This document shows, piece by piece, positions 62,942 to 64,000 of a stretch of 64,000 bases of DNA. Location of the stretch: NCBI GenBank assembly GCA_965228775.1, contig OZ245840.1, positions 310,001 to 374,000 of the forward strand, read 5' to 3'. The stretch is from JANQMY01 sp965228775. Its GTDB lineage: Bacteria > Pseudomonadota > Alphaproteobacteria > JANQMY01. The notes beneath the pieces are model-generated. The model was not told the origin of the DNA, made no database searches, and saw only the letters and a program-made list of their open reading frames with translations. The position numbers were made by a program, and so were the translations under genes. Numbering within the stretch: position 1 is the first letter of the stretch; each line of letters starts with the position of its first letter.

Positions 62942-63462
62942 CAGCTCTGTAGCCCTTCCGGTACCGGCCGTTCCAAATGAAGATCCGGATTTGCGCCGGA
63001 AGTTTGACTTGGCCCAGGCTGATGCACCCCGAAACGGCTGGCAGTGCCAATAAGGCGGCGCTCAACAACGTCTTCCAGGGTAACCGAACTCAGATACAAG
63101 TGAACTTGCTGGCTCAGCCCATCCCACAAATCATGGGTAAGGCAACGCCCTCTGCTTGCGATACAGCCCTCGGGGGACCCGGTATGGCAACGGGTGGCCC
63201 GGATCGGCTCGTCAGCTGCCAGGATGATGTCTGAAATTCGAATTTCTGCAGCTGGGCGGCTCAGCGAATATCCGCCACCTGGTCCACGAACGCTGTCCAA
63301 TAGGCCGCTCCGGCGCAGTTTCGCGAAGAGCTGCTCTAGATATGACAACGAAATCTCTTGCCGCTCAGCAATATCCGCGAGAGCAACAGGATTCCCTTTG
63401 AAGGAGGCGGCCAGGTCTACCATCGCCATGACCGCGTAACGTCCCTTAGTGGTCAGTTTCAT
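62941..63462 (-). CDS. iscR: Rrf2-family Fe-S regulator IscR
   Basis: 173 residues from the ATG at 63460-63462 (MKLTTKGRYA). An earlier in-frame start (63507) adds 15 residues outside the family. It has an N-terminal winged helix (ISLSYLEQLFAKLRRSGLLDSVRGPGGGY) and Cys92, Cys100, Cys107 and His110 (RCLTHDLW) as [2Fe-2S] ligands, with spacing slightly longer than in E. coli IscR. It should repress its own suf operon when clusters are plentiful. A polar Pro-rich tail follows the fold. Confidence 0.93.
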   Translation of the reverse strand: MKLTTKGRYAVMAMVDLAASFKGNPVALADIAERQEISLSYLEQLFAKLRRSGLLDSVRGPGGGYSLSRPAAEIRISDIILAADEPIRATRCHTGSPEGCIASRGRCLTHDLWDGLSQQVHLYLSSVTLEDVVERRLIGTASRFGVHQPGPSQTSGANPDLHLERPVPEGLQS

Positions 63463-63672
63463 AAGGTCAGTCCAAACATTTCCTATGCCTATTTCGTTCG
63501 ACCACACCCGTTATCCGAGAGGCCAGAACAGAAAAAATCGTGCCTTTACCGACGTTGGGCCGAATTCTTACTTGTCATCAGAGGGTTAGCTTCTGTATGA
63601 CACTTTCTTCCACAGCGCGGATAGATCGGAACAGCCTCTCAATTGAGGCGGGTTTCGTACCGGCACAACGGC

Positions 63673-63701
63673 GATATAGATAAACCCAGTAAATAAGTCA
63701 A
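63673..63701 (-). promoter_or_regulatory. Promoter of the iscR-suf operon
   Basis: On the minus strand TTGACT (63696-63701), 17 bases, then TATATC (63673-63678). The TTGACT-TATTTACTGGG spacer resembles type 1 IscR-box sequence, so autorepression by IscR is likely. The transcript would carry a leader of about 200 bases before iscR. No gene lies in 63463-63826; the other side should hold the promoter of the divergent hydrolase gene. Confidence 0.6.
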
Positions 63702-63826
63702 GAAATCTGGCCCTCTTAATCGGCACAAATGTGGGATTTTTGGTCAAAACAATCATGAAATACCGACCAACATAGTTGGTTTAATTTTCGCAGAACGCTC
63801 AACACCAAAGGCAGATCGCGCTTACC

Positions 63827-64000
63827 ATGCCAGAAGTTATCTTTACCGGCCCCTCGGGCCGACTCGAAGGCCGGTACCAACATACTGAGGGCGAAAAGAC
63901 CCCGGTGGCCCTCATTCTCCACCCACATCCCCAGTTCGGCGGCACGATGAACAATCAGATCGCCTACGAGCTGTTTTACACCTTCAAACGGCGTGGGTTC
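63827..64000 (+). CDS. Alpha/beta hydrolase (COG2945-like), 3' end cut by window
   Basis: The first 58 codons from the ATG at 63827 are visible. MPEVIFTGPSGRLEGRYQ and VALILHPHPQFGGTMNNQI, with HPHP and FGGTMNN, are the start of a widespread short alpha/beta-hydrolase family in Proteobacteria whose substrate is not established. The catalytic Ser and His lie beyond the window. It is divergent from iscR. Confidence 0.88.
   Translation, partial: MPEVIFTGPSGRLEGRYQHTEGEKTPVALILHPHPQFGGTMNNQIAYELFYTFKRRGF

Overview
The window looks like chromosomal DNA of an alphaproteobacterium. Three things point there: an uninterrupted 14-gene nuoA-N operon that runs on into birA, coaX and an RNase J gene; the order tig-clpP-clpX-lon-hup; and an iscR-led suf operon with two cysteine desulfurases plus sufU-, sufT- and sufA-type genes. 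I cannot fix the order or genus from sequence alone. Core genes look to be of moderate GC, and most lie on the minus strand.

Layout. 1-1607: a truncated secreted protein with a GTG start and a possible papain/NlpC-like cysteine peptidase core. 1979-20158: a minus-strand superoperon nuoA to nuoN, then birA, coaX, rnj and a DUF1467 membrane protein, with a sigma70 promoter just upstream of nuoA. 20328-27759: tRNA-Asp, tRNA-Val, HU, Lon, ClpX, ClpP, trigger factor and tRNA-Leu (protein folding and turnover). 27854-32684: metabolite repair (nnr), a SixA-like phosphatase, a thiolase-like protein and an aminotransferase. 32853-34821: glnB-glnA behind a good sigma54 promoter, closed by a terminator shared with a convergent DM13 protein.

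35377-47500 is an accessory island. It carries three near-identical units of about 766 bp encoding a REP-associated tyrosine (HUH) transposase, and a solo copy of the unit's terminal motif at its right edge just before parE. Between units 2 and 3 sits a three-gene NHLM-type peptide exporter: a HlyD-like adaptor, a C39 peptidase/ABC protein and a second ABC protein. It is transcribed away from a 57-codon gene, too short for ordinary gene calling, that encodes a double-glycine leader and a 29-residue, very lysine-rich core (12 Lys). The simplest reading is that the exporter cleaves and secretes this cationic peptide as a bacteriocin-like or signalling product. No modification enzyme or recognisable immunity gene is visible. 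Right of unit 3 is a two-gene AT-rich operon coding for a glycine-rich hydrophobic membrane protein and a TPR protein resembling class II type III secretion chaperones, with no secretion machinery nearby.

47982-55664 returns to housekeeping genes: parE, an RhlE-like DEAD-box helicase, a coniferyl-type aldehyde dehydrogenase, a GGDEF protein, an enoyl-CoA hydratase/isomerase and a TfoX-like protein. 55671-63462 is the minus-strand Fe-S assembly operon (iscR, desulfurase, sufB, C, D, S, U, T, A) with a clear promoter at 63673-63701. It presumably also supplies the many clusters of the complex I encoded at the left. The window ends inside a plus-strand alpha/beta-hydrolase gene.
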